Source: Candidatus Nitrosopumilus sp. (lineage in GTDB: Archaea; Thermoproteota; Nitrososphaeria; Nitrososphaerales; Nitrosopumilaceae). Taken from it: a stretch of 62,170 nucleotides of DNA. The notes below the pieces were generated by a model. It did no database searches, had not been told where the DNA came from, and worked only from the letters and a program-made list of their open reading frames with translations. The position numbers were made by a program, and so were the translations under genes. Location: assembly GCA_029255365.1 (NCBI GenBank), contig JAPFQF010000018.1, positions 1-62,170 of the forward strand, in the 5' to 3' direction. Below, one piece after another: positions 8,489-17,561 of this stretch (the first letter of the stretch is position 1; each line of letters opens with the position of its first letter).

Positions 8489-9249
8489 TATTTGCTCTTC
8501 TTTACCTCAGGTCGCAGTTCGGCCAAGATGTCTCGTTGGAATTTTAGCAGTGATTCATCTTCAGTTATTCTAGGTCTTGGGAAATTGTTATCAAATTCTT
8601 TTTTAATTACCGATGGACGATTACTGAAAATTACTATTTTGGTTCCAAGTATTGCAGCCTCTGAGACACTGTGAGTTACAAACAAAATGGTCTTCTTTGT
8701 TTTCTCCCATATCAATTGCATTTCCACCAATAGCAAATCACGAGTTTGTGCGTCAAGGGCAGCAAACGGTTCGTCCATCAGCAACACGTCAGGATCCATT
8801 ACGAGAGCTCTAGCAATGGCTACACGCTGTTTCATCCCTGTTGAAAGTTGATATGTATACGAATCTGCAAAATTGGTCAGCTGCATCATGTCCAAATATC
8901 CATGAGATATCTTTGCACGTTCCTCTTTTGGAATGCCCGCCATCTTTAATCCAAATTCCACGTTGTCTTGAACCTTGAGCCACGGGAATAATGCGCCTTC
9001 TTGAAACACCATAATCCTTTCAGGCCCAGTCTCAGTCACATTACGACCGTCAAAGAGAATCTGGCCCTCATCAGGTTTTTCCAAGCCTGCGACTATACGT
9101 AAAAAGGTGGATTTTCCACAGCCTGAAGGGCCAACCAAACAGACAAAGTCTCCGGCCTCAACCTTCAGATTCACCCCGCCAAGTGCCTTGAGTTTGTGCG
9201 AGTCATGGCTAAAATATTTTACAATATTTTTCGCTTCAAGTTTGGTCAT
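8488..9249 (-). CDS. ABC transporter ATP-binding protein, NitT/TauT (SsuB/TauB) type
   Basis: A 253-residue ATPase with Walker A GPSGCGKST, signature LSTGMKQRVAIARAL (the usual LSGGM has Thr at the third position), Walker B VLLMDEPFAALD and the switch His in FVTHSVSEA. It energises import by the permease encoded immediately downstream, with overlapping stop and start. Its own ATG is 6 bp after the stop of the substrate-binding gene. The altered signature residue is within family variation. Confidence 0.93.
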   Translation of the reverse strand: MTKLEAKNIVKYFSHDSHKLKALGGVNLKVEAGDFVCLVGPSGCGKSTFLRIVAGLEKPDEGQILFDGRNVTETGPERIMVFQEGALFPWLKVQDNVEFGLKMAGIPKEERAKISHGYLDMMQLTNFADSYTYQLSTGMKQRVAIARALVMDPDVLLMDEPFAALDAQTRDLLLVEMQLIWEKTKKTILFVTHSVSEAAILGTKIVIFSNRPSVIKKEFDNNFPRPRITEDESLLKFQRDILAELRPEVKKSK

Positions 9250-9255
9250 GTGATA

Positions 9256-10275
9256 CTATTCTCCCTCAATAGAATTTGTATCAAAGTAGTAAAAAATACC
9301 AGACAAATCATATCCATTTCTTCCGAGATATCCAAGCGCATTTGCCTTTTCTGCAAACGAGTAAACCGAATCAGGCAAAGGGTCTGCAGTGATCACAATG
9401 TTTGACAAAGCAACATCCACAACATCGTCAGATGGTGATTGGCCCAGATGTGAATTCAAAAAATCATTGAAAATAATTCTGGTCTCAACAGGGTTTTGGT
9501 TGATCCAATCTGCAGTTTCATTGTGAGATTTCAACAGATTTGCAATTAGTTCAGGGTTTTTCTCTACAAAATCAACATTGGCAATTAAAAGGACAGATGC
9601 AAATTCTTGATTTGTCCAAAGAACTTCTTCATGGAATAATCGTTTTCCGTTTAATTCAGTTACCAAAATTGTGGCCCAAGGTTCCGGAACCCATGCACCG
9701 TCAACATCGCCTTTTGCAAACAACGTGTAAATGTCAGGATTTGGTATATTGTATACTATTACAGAGCCGCCCTTTTCAGCAGTCCGCAATCCGTTTTCCG
9801 ACAGATAGTGGCGCAAGGAGACATCCTGAGTATTGCCAATTTGAGGTGCGGCAATTTTTTTTCCTGCAAAATCAGAAGCAGAATTTATTTCAGAGTCAGG
9901 ATGAACAACAAAGCTGGCACCGCCGCTAGCAGCACCGGCAAGAATCCTTACATTGTGATTTTCAGAATTTATAAATCCGTTAATTGCAGGGCCGGGCCCC
10001 ACGTATGCCAAGTCAATCGAATTGGAAAACAGAGACTCGATGGCCTGAGGGCCGCTATCAAAAACCCTAGTTTCAATTTTCACTTGATCCCCAAGACTGT
10101 TTTGAAAAAATCCTTTCTCCATCCCCACTATCGGAATTGCATGTCCAACGTTAGGGAAGTATGCAATGCGGATTTTATTTTCATTTGTCTCACCATTGGA
10201 GGCCACAGATGCCGCCAATATAGACAGCAGTGCAACCCCTGCAATACCTGCAGAAATTAGCGATCGAGTTTTCAT
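9256..10275 (-). CDS. ABC transporter substrate-binding protein, NrtA/SsuA/TauA family
   Basis: A 339-residue protein with a basic N-terminus and hydrophobic segment (residues about 5-26, ending AASVAS) acting as signal peptide or anchor. The mature part follows the family: IRIAYFPNVGHAIPIVGMEKGFF, IDLAYVGPGPAINGF and VDGAWVPEPWATIL. There is no clear lipobox Cys. It is first in the operon and divergent from argG, with about 132 bp between the starts. The ligand could be a sulfonate or another small organic anion; the sequence alone does not decide. Confidence 0.88.
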   Translation of the reverse strand: MKTRSLISAGIAGVALLSILAASVASNGETNENKIRIAYFPNVGHAIPIVGMEKGFFQNSLGDQVKIETRVFDSGPQAIESLFSNSIDLAYVGPGPAINGFINSENHNVRILAGAASGGASFVVHPDSEINSASDFAGKKIAAPQIGNTQDVSLRHYLSENGLRTAEKGGSVIVYNIPNPDIYTLFAKGDVDGAWVPEPWATILVTELNGKRLFHEEVLWTNQEFASVLLIANVDFVEKNPELIANLLKSHNETADWINQNPVETRIIFNDFLNSHLGQSPSDDVVDVALSNIVITADPLPDSVYSFAEKANALGYLGRNGYDLSGIFYYFDTNSIEGE

Positions 10276-10407
10276 AAAACAGCGTTATATTTGTCGGTTA
10301 AATAATCATCGAATTTTAGCTCAAGCTAGTCAGAAATTTTTTGAAAACAATTTGATTTACGCCCATCACAAAAGATAAATTCCAAAATACGACGGAAAAG
10401 ATGTTTC

Positions 10408-11607
10408 ATGACTCAAAAAGGAATTCTTGCATTTTCAGGCGGACTTGATACCTCAGTTGTCGTAAAGTATCTTCAAGATGAACACGATATGGACGTCATT
10501 ACAGTTACAGTGGATGTAGGGCAGGGGGACGATTGGAAAAAAATTGCAGCAAAGGCAAAAAAACTCGGCGTGAAAAAACACTACAACATTGACGCAAGAA
10601 AAGAGTTCGTCAGAGATTATATTTTTCCATCAATTAAAGCAAATGCTCTTTATCAAAAAAAATACTGTCTTGCAACAGCACTTGCCAGACCATTAATCGC
10701 CGAAAAGGTTTTAGAAATTGCAAAGAAAGAAAACGTGACATCGCTTGCTCACGGATGTTCCGGAAAAGGGAATGATCAAGTGAGATTCGACATAACATTG
10801 CGTTCAGGCTCTGATCTTCCAATCATCGCCCCAATCAGAGATAAGAATCTAGATAGAGATACGGAATTAAAGTTTGCAAAGAAACACGGAATTGAAATTG
10901 ACACAATAGCAAAAAGATTCAGCATTGATCAAAACTTGTGGGGACGTGCAATAGAGGGGGGAGTGCTGGAGGATCCATACAGTGAACCGCCAGATGACGC
11001 ATTCATTTGGGTTAAAACAAAAAACTTGCCAGACAAACCAACATACTTGGAAATTGAATTCAGCAGAGGAATACCAGTTAAAGTCGACGGCAAACTAATG
11101 GAACCAATAAAACTAATTGAATACATTAACAAAAAAGCAGGGGATGCAGGTGTCGGAATAGTGGATCACATCGAAGACAGAGTTGTAGGGATCAAATCCC
11201 GTGAAGTGTATGAAACCCCAGCAGCGACTTGCCTGATTGAAGCCCATTCGGATTTAGAAAAAATGGTGCACACCAAACATGAAAACAAGTTCAAGTCAAT
11301 GATCGACGATGAATGGGCATATCTGGTGTATTCAGGACTTTGGCAAGATCCTCTAAAAGCGGATCTAGACGGATTTATCGAGACATCACAAAAACCAGTG
11401 TCAGGAACTGTGAAACTAAAGTTGTACAAAGGAAGTCTCAGAGTTGTAGGAAGAAAGTCCGTCAATTCATTGTACAGTCACGATATTGCAACTTATGGAG
11501 CGGAATCAACATTTGATCAGAGGTTAGCCAAGGGATTTGTCGAATTGTGGGGAATGCAGACAACAGAAGCTAATAAATTACAAAAGAAAAGGTCTACAAA
11601 AACATGA
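10408..11607 (+). CDS. argG: Argininosuccinate synthase
   Basis: A 399-residue enzyme joining citrulline and aspartate with ATP. The PP-loop AFSGGLDTSVVVKYL is at residues 8-22, and ATALARPLIAEK plus HGCSGKGNDQVRFD follow at about 89-130. Length equals the family norm. Its TGA overlaps the ATG of lysW by 4 bp (ATGA), which ties it to the LysW-dependent genes behind it and supports assigning the first carrier/ligase pair to arginine synthesis. Confidence 0.96.
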   Translation: MTQKGILAFSGGLDTSVVVKYLQDEHDMDVITVTVDVGQGDDWKKIAAKAKKLGVKKHYNIDARKEFVRDYIFPSIKANALYQKKYCLATALARPLIAEKVLEIAKKENVTSLAHGCSGKGNDQVRFDITLRSGSDLPIIAPIRDKNLDRDTELKFAKKHGIEIDTIAKRFSIDQNLWGRAIEGGVLEDPYSEPPDDAFIWVKTKNLPDKPTYLEIEFSRGIPVKVDGKLMEPIKLIEYINKKAGDAGVGIVDHIEDRVVGIKSREVYETPAATCLIEAHSDLEKMVHTKHENKFKSMIDDEWAYLVYSGLWQDPLKADLDGFIETSQKPVSGTVKLKLYKGSLRVVGRKSVNSLYSHDIATYGAESTFDQRLAKGFVELWGMQTTEANKLQKKRSTKT

Positions 11608-11771
11608 ACTGTCCAGAATGTGATGCAACATTAAATATCCCAGAGGATGCCTCAGTAGGAGAAATCATTTCCTGCCCTGATTGTGGCGCCGACTTTGAAA
11701 TCGCAAAAAAAGAAGGATCAAATGTCGAGCTTAAGCAAGCAGAAACCGTAGGCGAAGACTGGGGAGAGTAA
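11604..11771 (+). CDS. lysW: LysW-type amino-group carrier protein (copy 1)
   Basis: A 55-residue acidic protein with two CxxC pairs (NCPECDA at the start and SCPDCGADFEI at about 24) that bind zinc, ending in the diagnostic EDWGE whose terminal Glu is the attachment site for the amino group of glutamate or alpha-aminoadipate. It overlaps argG by 4 bp and the next ligase by one base (TAATG). With a second copy at 17394, the organism has two carriers. Context next to argG suggests this one mainly serves arginine. Confidence 0.95.
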   Translation: MNCPECDATLNIPEDASVGEIISCPDCGADFEIAKKEGSNVELKQAETVGEDWGE

Positions 11772-12628
11772 TGTCAAAAGTTTGTATTGTCTTTGACCGC
11801 CTAAGAACGGAAGAAAAGATGCTGCAAAAAGAAGCAATAGAACTAGGTCACGATGCATTGATGCTAGATGCAAAAATTACTCAGATCAACACAGATAGCA
11901 AAATGGAAGATTATGATTTTGGGAATGTCGTGTTAGAAAGATGCGTCAGTTATTTCAGGGGATTACATTTCACTGCAAGCTTGGAATTTATGGATATTCC
12001 GGTACTAAACAAGTTTGAAGTTGCAAACACTTGTGGAAACAAAATGTTCATGACATTACTTTTAAAAAAAAATAACGTCCCAACACCAAAAACATATTTC
12101 TCATTTTCAAGCGAAAGTGCAGCAGAGAACTTAGAAAAAGTTGGGTTTCCACTAGTCATCAAACCGGTAATTGGAAGTTGGGGAAGAGGAATACTGCCAC
12201 TCAAAGACAGAGACACCATGGAGGCAGTCTTTGAAATCAGGGACATTACAGACAGCCCTCACGACAGAATTTACTATCTACAAGAAATAGTTCAAAGACC
12301 GCCAAGAGACATCAGAGTAATCACAGTGGGGGATGAGCCCATTGCAGCCATGTATAGAAAGTCTTCAGGGGGATTCAAAACAAATATCGCTTTGGGGGCG
12401 GATCCAGAACTCTGTGAGATCACAAAAGAAATGGAGGATTTGGCAGTAAAAGCATCAAAAGCCATGGGAGGTGGAATTCTAGGAATAGACATTATGGAAG
12501 ATGAAAAGAGAGGGTTGGTGGTACACGAGGTAAACAATACAGTCGAATTCAAAGGGTTGTCAAAAGTTGCAAAACGAAACATACCAAAAGAAATGATAGA
12601 ATTTGCTATAAACTACGTAAGAAAATAA
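11771..12628 (+). CDS. LysW ligase, probably glutamate-LysW ligase (ArgX type)
   Basis: A 285-residue ATP-grasp enzyme of the RimK/LysX family that joins an amino acid to the C-terminal Glu of LysW. Visible parts: FPLVIKPVIGSWGRGI (ATP-binding loop), YLQEIVQRPPRDIRV, and the metal-binding tail GIDIMEDEKRGLVVHEVNNTVEFK. A paralogue is at 17558. The two differ after VNNT (VEFKGL here, TEYKNT there). Because this copy sits behind argG and the other behind homocitrate synthase, I infer glutamate here and alpha-aminoadipate there. The specificity is not proven by sequence. Confidence 0.85.
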   Translation: MSKVCIVFDRLRTEEKMLQKEAIELGHDALMLDAKITQINTDSKMEDYDFGNVVLERCVSYFRGLHFTASLEFMDIPVLNKFEVANTCGNKMFMTLLLKKNNVPTPKTYFSFSSESAAENLEKVGFPLVIKPVIGSWGRGILPLKDRDTMEAVFEIRDITDSPHDRIYYLQEIVQRPPRDIRVITVGDEPIAAMYRKSSGGFKTNIALGADPELCEITKEMEDLAVKASKAMGGGILGIDIMEDEKRGLVVHEVNNTVEFKGLSKVAKRNIPKEMIEFAINYVRK

Positions 12629-12655
12629 TTATACTCCTTTAGAAGGTGTCATATC

Positions 12656-13702
12656 ATGAAAGTAGGAGTTGTCGGAGCATCAGGATATGTGGGAGGGGAG
12701 ACACTTCGTCTTCTAGTAAACCATCCAGATGTAGAGATCGCAATGGTCACATCAAGACAACATGTAGGCGAATATCTCCACAGAATACAACCTAGTTTGA
12801 AAGGATTTACAGATCTTACTTTTTCAGAATTGGATTACGATAAATTAACAGACAAGTGTGACGTAGTTTTCACGGCAGTACCTCATGGAACTGCAACTGA
12901 AATTGTAAAGGCACTCTATGACAGAGGAATCAAAGTAATTGATTTGAGTGCAGATTATAGATTACACAATCAGGACGCATATGATAAATGGTATGGTTGG
13001 GAACACCCACATCCAGATTATTTAGAAAAATCAGTTTTCGGAGTGCCAGAATTGCACAGAGAGAAAATTAAAAATGCGCAACTGGTTTCATGCCCAGGAT
13101 GTATGGCCGTAACATCGATACTTGCACTTGCGCCATTAATCAAAAATAACATTATCGACGAAGAGCACATCATTGTTGATTCAAAGATAGGCTCATCAGG
13201 TGCAGGTTCTGGTTCTGGAACTGCTCATGCAATGAGAGCAGGCGTTATCAGACCATACAAGCCAGCAAAGCACAGACACACAGGTGAAATTGAACAGGAG
13301 CTCAGCGAAATCGCAGGACATAAAATTCGTGTTTCGATGAGTCCACATGCAGTAGATATAGTTAGAGGCATTTTGTGTACAAATCACACATTTTTGAAAA
13401 AAGACATTGATGAAAAAGAACTGTGGAAAATATATCGTCAAGAATATGGCGAAGAAAGATTCATCAGATTGATTAGAGATAAAAAAGGATTGTATAAATT
13501 CCCAGATCCAAAATTCTTAGTGGGTTCAAACTTTTGTGACATCGGGTTTGACATAGATGAAGATAACAATAGGTTGATTGCACTTTCTGCGTCAGACAAC
13601 CTGATGAAAGGTGCAGCAGGTTCTGCCATTCAAAACATGAATGTAATGTGCGGTTTTGATGAAATGGACGGACTAAGATACACCCCATTAACTCCTGTTT
13701 AG
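12656..13702 (+). CDS. lysY: LysW-gamma-glutamyl/aminoadipyl-phosphate reductase
   Basis: A 348-residue NADPH-dependent reductase of the ArgC/LysY family. The Rossmann start is VGVVGASGYVGGETLRLL, the catalytic Cys lies in VSCPGCMA (about residue 148), and the His-containing SPHAVDIVRGI follows. It reduces the carrier-bound acyl phosphate to the semialdehyde. Only one copy is in the window, so it probably serves both arginine and lysine branches. It is followed by lysZ with 2 bp between. Confidence 0.93.
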   Translation: MKVGVVGASGYVGGETLRLLVNHPDVEIAMVTSRQHVGEYLHRIQPSLKGFTDLTFSELDYDKLTDKCDVVFTAVPHGTATEIVKALYDRGIKVIDLSADYRLHNQDAYDKWYGWEHPHPDYLEKSVFGVPELHREKIKNAQLVSCPGCMAVTSILALAPLIKNNIIDEEHIIVDSKIGSSGAGSGSGTAHAMRAGVIRPYKPAKHRHTGEIEQELSEIAGHKIRVSMSPHAVDIVRGILCTNHTFLKKDIDEKELWKIYRQEYGEERFIRLIRDKKGLYKFPDPKFLVGSNFCDIGFDIDEDNNRLIALSASDNLMKGAAGSAIQNMNVMCGFDEMDGLRYTPLTPV

Positions 13703-13704
13703 AA

Positions 13705-14508
13705 ATGATCACAATCAAAATTGGCGGAAGTGTGGTAGACGATTTACATCCATCAACGATTTTAGACATTAAAAAAATAGCAGAAACTGAAGGGGTCATC
13801 ATCGTTCACGGCGGCGGAAAAGAAGTCACCAAAGTGTGCAAGCAGCTCGGAAAAGAACCAAAATTCGTAACATCGCCAAGCGGCATCAAGAGCAGATATA
13901 CCGACAAAGAAACTGCAGAGATTTTCACCATGGTAATGTCCGGCAGAATAAACAAGACAATTGTCCAAATGCTTCAGAAAAACGGCATTAATGCAATCGG
14001 TCTTTCAGGAATAGATGCCAAACTAATCCGGGCTGACAGAAAAAAGAAACTGCTGATAATGAATGAAAAGGGTAGAAAACAGGCAATCGATGGCGGGTAT
14101 ACAGGAAAGATAACAGAAGTGAATTCAAAGCTCATCAAATCCCTCTTAGAACAAGGCCTGACACCAGTCATTTCACCCATAGCAATGAGTGAAGAATCAG
14201 AATTTCTGAACATCGACGGAGACAGGGCTGCAGCATATATTGCTGGCAAAGTTGGCTGCGACAAAGTATTATTCATCACAAATGTTGATGGGTTGTTAAT
14301 GGATGACAAACTTGTTCGAAAACTAACACTGGCAGAGGCAAAAGAAATAAGACCGAAAATAGGCCCAGGAATGGAAAAGAAAATTTTGGCATCCACTGAA
14401 GCATTAGATATGGGAGTGAGGGAAGCGTTGATTGCAAACGGACAAAGAGAAAATCCAATTTCGGCAGCAATTGCGCATGATAATTGCACGGTGATTGAGC
14501 ATGAGTGA
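13705..14508 (+). CDS. lysZ: LysW-bound glutamate/aminoadipate kinase
   Basis: A 267-residue amino-acid kinase of the ArgB/LysZ family. It starts ITIKIGGSVVDD and has IIVHGGGKEVTKVCK (about residues 31-45) and LNIDGDRAAAYIAGKV, the usual substrate and ATP contacts. It phosphorylates the side-chain carboxylate of the carrier-bound amino acid ahead of LysY. Its stop overlaps the ATG of lysJ by 8 bp. Confidence 0.93.
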   Translation: MITIKIGGSVVDDLHPSTILDIKKIAETEGVIIVHGGGKEVTKVCKQLGKEPKFVTSPSGIKSRYTDKETAEIFTMVMSGRINKTIVQMLQKNGINAIGLSGIDAKLIRADRKKKLLIMNEKGRKQAIDGGYTGKITEVNSKLIKSLLEQGLTPVISPIAMSEESEFLNIDGDRAAAYIAGKVGCDKVLFITNVDGLLMDDKLVRKLTLAEAKEIRPKIGPGMEKKILASTEALDMGVREALIANGQRENPISAAIAHDNCTVIEHE

Positions 14509-15682
14509 GGACCAATTCATGGGAAACCTCTATCAGAGATTTCCAGTTACTATTGAAAAGGGTGAGGGGGCCCACGTGTGGGATGTGGATGGAAAAGAAT
14601 ACATCGACTGCATGGGAGGATACGGAGTAGCACTAGTAGGTCATAAAAATAAAAGAGTCAACGATGCAATAAGAGAGCAAATTGACAAAATCATCACAGT
14701 TCACAGTTCACTGTACAATAAAACAAGAGAAGAATTTTTGACGCTGTTAATAGGATTGGCGCCAAAAGCTTTGACACAAGTTCACCTAAACAACAGCGGA
14801 GCTGAAGCAATTGAAGCTGCAATGAAATTTGCAAGAAAGTTCACAGGGAAAAAAGGGATGGTTGCAATGAAAGGATCATACCACGGAAAATCATTCGGTG
14901 CACTGTCACTAACATTTAATCCAAAATACAGAACGCCATTTGCACCACTGGTGGAGAAAGTTTCCTTTGCATCATACGGAGACATCGAATCATTACGTTC
15001 TGAAATTGATGAGGATACAGCATTTGTTATTTTAGAACCAATACAAGGTGAAAGCGGGATAATTGTTGCACCCGAAGGATTTTTGCAAGAGGTCAGAAAA
15101 CTTTGTGATGAAAAAGGAATTGTGTTAATTTTTGACGAAATTCAAGCTGGTCTGGGTAGAACTGGACGATTATGGGCTTGTGATCATTGGAATACCGCAC
15201 CAGACATTTTGTGTCTTGCAAAAGGAATTGCCGGCGGCGTGCCAATGGGTGCAACTCTTGTAAGACCAGATATTTTAGCTTCGATGAGCAAGGGCGAACA
15301 TTCATCAACATTTGGAGGAAATCCAATCTCTTGTGCAGCGGGAATTGCAGCCCTCAAGGCAATTACAGAAGACGGCTTGATTGAAAATTCAGAAAAGATG
15401 GGAAATCTGTTCAGGGAAGGACTAGAAGAATTAAAAGAAAAACACTCAACAATCAGAGAGATTCGAGGCAAGGGACTCATGATAGGAGTTGAGATGAAAT
15501 TTGAAGTTAAAGACATTCTGATGGGATTAATCAAAAGAGGAGTCCTGATGCTCTACTCTGGGAGAAACATCCTCAGGATTCTCCCCCCATTGGTAATATC
15601 AGAAGACGACGTGACAAAAGTTTTACATGCTCTAGATTCAGTACTAACTGAAGAGGAAGAAAAAAGAAATGTACAAGGATAA
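14501..15682 (+). CDS. lysJ: LysW-bound semialdehyde aminotransferase
   Basis: A class-III PLP aminotransferase of about 393 residues (ArgD/LysJ). It shows NNSGAEAIEAAMKFAR, the PLP aspartate in ILIFDEIQAGLGRTGR (printed VLIFDEIQAG) and the Schiff-base Lys in CLAKGIAGGVPMGA. It makes carrier-bound ornithine and lysine precursors. I chose ATG 14501, overlapping the lysZ stop, over a TTG two codons earlier. The end overlaps the start of the downstream regulator by 14 bp. Confidence 0.92.
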   Translation: MSEDQFMGNLYQRFPVTIEKGEGAHVWDVDGKEYIDCMGGYGVALVGHKNKRVNDAIREQIDKIITVHSSLYNKTREEFLTLLIGLAPKALTQVHLNNSGAEAIEAAMKFARKFTGKKGMVAMKGSYHGKSFGALSLTFNPKYRTPFAPLVEKVSFASYGDIESLRSEIDEDTAFVILEPIQGESGIIVAPEGFLQEVRKLCDEKGIVLIFDEIQAGLGRTGRLWACDHWNTAPDILCLAKGIAGGVPMGATLVRPDILASMSKGEHSSTFGGNPISCAAGIAALKAITEDGLIENSEKMGNLFREGLEELKEKHSTIREIRGKGLMIGVEMKFEVKDILMGLIKRGVLMLYSGRNILRILPPLVISEDDVTKVLHALDSVLTEEEEKRNVQG

Positions 15683-16088
15683 AGTAGATGAAAGAATCAT
15701 TGGCTATTTGAAAGAAGATTCCAGAGAATCGTTTGTAGACATCGGCAAGAAACTAAAATTGTCAGAGTCAGCAGTCAGGAGACGCGTAAAGAACCTAGTG
15801 GATAGCGGAACAATAAAGAAATTTACTTTGGAAATCGGGGAAGAAAATTCAACTAGTGCAATTGTGCTAGTTTCAGTGGATTCCGCAACAGACACATCCA
15901 AGGTATCGCTGAAACTTTCAAAACTGGAAGGAGTGAAAACAGTTTATGAAATTACAGGCCAGTACGACATTACAACAATAATGAGCGCAACAAACATTGC
16001 AGAAATCAACACCACCATTGACGCTCTAAGAAAAATTCCAGGAGTGGTAGATACCAACACAGTCATTATTTTAAAAAAAATCGTATGA
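15669..16088 (+). CDS. Lrp/AsnC family transcriptional regulator
   Basis: A 139-residue regulator with an N-terminal helix-turn-helix (IIGYLKEDSRESFVDIGKKLKLSESAVRRRVKNL) and a C-terminal RAM/AsnC effector domain ending GVVDTNTVIILKKIV. Translational overlap with lysJ puts it in the operon. By analogy with Sulfolobus LysM, which is encoded in a lys operon and responds to lysine, it may regulate this cluster; that is inference. Effector specificity cannot be read. Confidence 0.9.
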   Translation: MYKDKVDERIIGYLKEDSRESFVDIGKKLKLSESAVRRRVKNLVDSGTIKKFTLEIGEENSTSAIVLVSVDSATDTSKVSLKLSKLEGVKTVYEITGQYDITTIMSATNIAEINTTIDALRKIPGVVDTNTVIILKKIV

Positions 16089-16171
16089 TTGCGACTTTCG
16101 TTTCAAAATTTAATTTCAAAACTAATTTAGGATCATTTTTGCATTTTTTCAACGAACTTAGTACGAATATG

Positions 16172-16178
16172 TTTATAT
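16172..16178 (+). promoter_or_regulatory. TATA box for the lysS transcript
   Basis: The sequence tttatat lies about 31 bp before the lysS ATG in a 117-bp AT-rich gap. Transcription would begin within a few bases of the start codon, giving an almost leaderless mRNA. This marks a second transcription unit after the argG-lrp block. Confidence 0.55.
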
Positions 16179-16205
16179 CGTCAATCAATACCAACGATAT
16201 CAGTA

Positions 16206-17381
16206 ATGAAAGATCCGAATCACTATGCAAACATATACAACGCATATGAAAAAAATCCGAAAAAAATCAGAGTTTTGGACAGTACGCTGAGAGAGGGAGA
16301 ACAGCATCCGGGGGTTTCATTTACGATTAAACAGAGAATACAGATTGCATGGATGCTGGATTATTTCGGCGTTGATCAAATTGAAATCTCGCCAATAGTA
16401 TCCAAGGATCACAAAGAAGCAACTAAAACAATCATCAAGCAGGGATTGAAAGCAGACATTGTTTCTCACGGACGTGCACTCAAAGAAGACATAGATATTT
16501 CATTGGACTGCGATGCAAAATGGTGTGCAGCGTATTTAGGAATTTCAGACATACATCTGAAAGACAAATTGCGAATATCAAGAGAGGAGGCGCTTGAAAG
16601 AGCGGTGGGAACTGTAGAATATGCAAAATCTCACGGACTTAAAATCAGATTCACGGTAGAGGACGGAAGTAGAGCAGAGCCGGAATTTCTACTAGAAGTT
16701 TGCAAAGCTATCGAAGAGGCAGGAGTTGACAGAATCAGCCTTCCAGATACCGTAGGAATTTTACGTCCAATCGGGATGTACAATTTTGTCAAAAAAGTAA
16801 GAGAGGTTGTGAGTGTGCCATTGGATGCACACGTGCATAACGACATTGGCTTTGCAGTTGCAAATGCATTTTCAGCATGTGACGCAGGGGTTGATCAGAT
16901 TCACACTACAATTGACGGGATCGGAGAGAGGACAGGAATTCCCCCCCTTGCGGAAGTCGCAGTTGCGCTAACTTACCTTTACAAATCGCCAAATGATTTC
17001 AGATTAGACATGTTGCTTGATTTGTCCAGACTGATTGAGGACTACACATCAATCAAGCCATACGATTCAAAACCCATTGTAGGTTCGTCAGCTTACAAAC
17101 ACAAAGCTGGCACGCACCTTGCGGCAATTCTTAAAAATCCAGCGGCCTACGAACCAATTCCACCCAGAGCAGTAGGGAACAGACGCAGTATAGTTTTCGG
17201 AGAATTGGCAGGTAAAACGGGCGCCGCATATTTGATGTCCCTTTTAGGGCTGGAAAAAGACGACGAAGGGGCAAAGGCTGTTGCCACTGGATTAAAGAAT
17301 CTAAGAATGGGTGATCTCATAGAGATCCCCCTAGAAGACAGACTTGAAAAAAAGATAATTAATGATAAATTAGAGGAGTAA
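16206..17381 (+). CDS. lysS: Homocitrate synthase (lysine alpha-aminoadipate pathway)
   Basis: A 391-residue member of the homocitrate/isopropylmalate synthase family. The first strand is IRVLDSTLREGEQHPGVSF, with metal ligands also in LDAHVHNDIGFAVANA, and GIGERTGIPPLAEV at about 240. It condenses acetyl-CoA with 2-oxoglutarate. Isopropylmalate or citramalate synthase is the main alternative; the immediate link to a lysW, a lysX and lysK supports the homocitrate role. It is 12 bp upstream of the second lysW. Confidence 0.88.
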   Translation: MKDPNHYANIYNAYEKNPKKIRVLDSTLREGEQHPGVSFTIKQRIQIAWMLDYFGVDQIEISPIVSKDHKEATKTIIKQGLKADIVSHGRALKEDIDISLDCDAKWCAAYLGISDIHLKDKLRISREEALERAVGTVEYAKSHGLKIRFTVEDGSRAEPEFLLEVCKAIEEAGVDRISLPDTVGILRPIGMYNFVKKVREVVSVPLDAHVHNDIGFAVANAFSACDAGVDQIHTTIDGIGERTGIPPLAEVAVALTYLYKSPNDFRLDMLLDLSRLIEDYTSIKPYDSKPIVGSSAYKHKAGTHLAAILKNPAAYEPIPPRAVGNRRSIVFGELAGKTGAAYLMSLLGLEKDDEGAKAVATGLKNLRMGDLIEIPLEDRLEKKIINDKLEE

Positions 17382-17393
17382 TGAAGGGAAAAT

Positions 17394-17561
17394 ATGTCAA
17401 AATGTGAAGAATGTGATGCAGATATTTCCATACCAAGTGATGCACTTGAAGGAGAAATCGTAACATGTCCCGAATGTGGTGCAAGTTTTGAATTATCTAA
17501 AGGTCCAAACGGTTTCGATCTAAAGCCAGCCCAAACGGTTGGTGAGGATTGGGGAGAGTGA
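17394..17561 (+). CDS. lysW: LysW-type amino-group carrier protein (copy 2)
   Basis: A 55-residue carrier beginning MSKCEECDADISIPSD, with a second pair CPECGASFEL and the C-terminal EDWGE. It is the same length as copy 1 with clear divergence in the middle (GPNGFDLKPAQTVG here). The stop overlaps the GTG start of the next ligase (GTGA). Its position behind homocitrate synthase points to lysine. Confidence 0.95.
   Translation: MSKCEECDADISIPSDALEGEIVTCPECGASFELSKGPNGFDLKPAQTVGEDWGE

Noticed and set aside
14495-14500. TTG start for lysJ two codons before the ATG
   Set aside because: The ATG at 14501 fits better and already overlaps lysZ.
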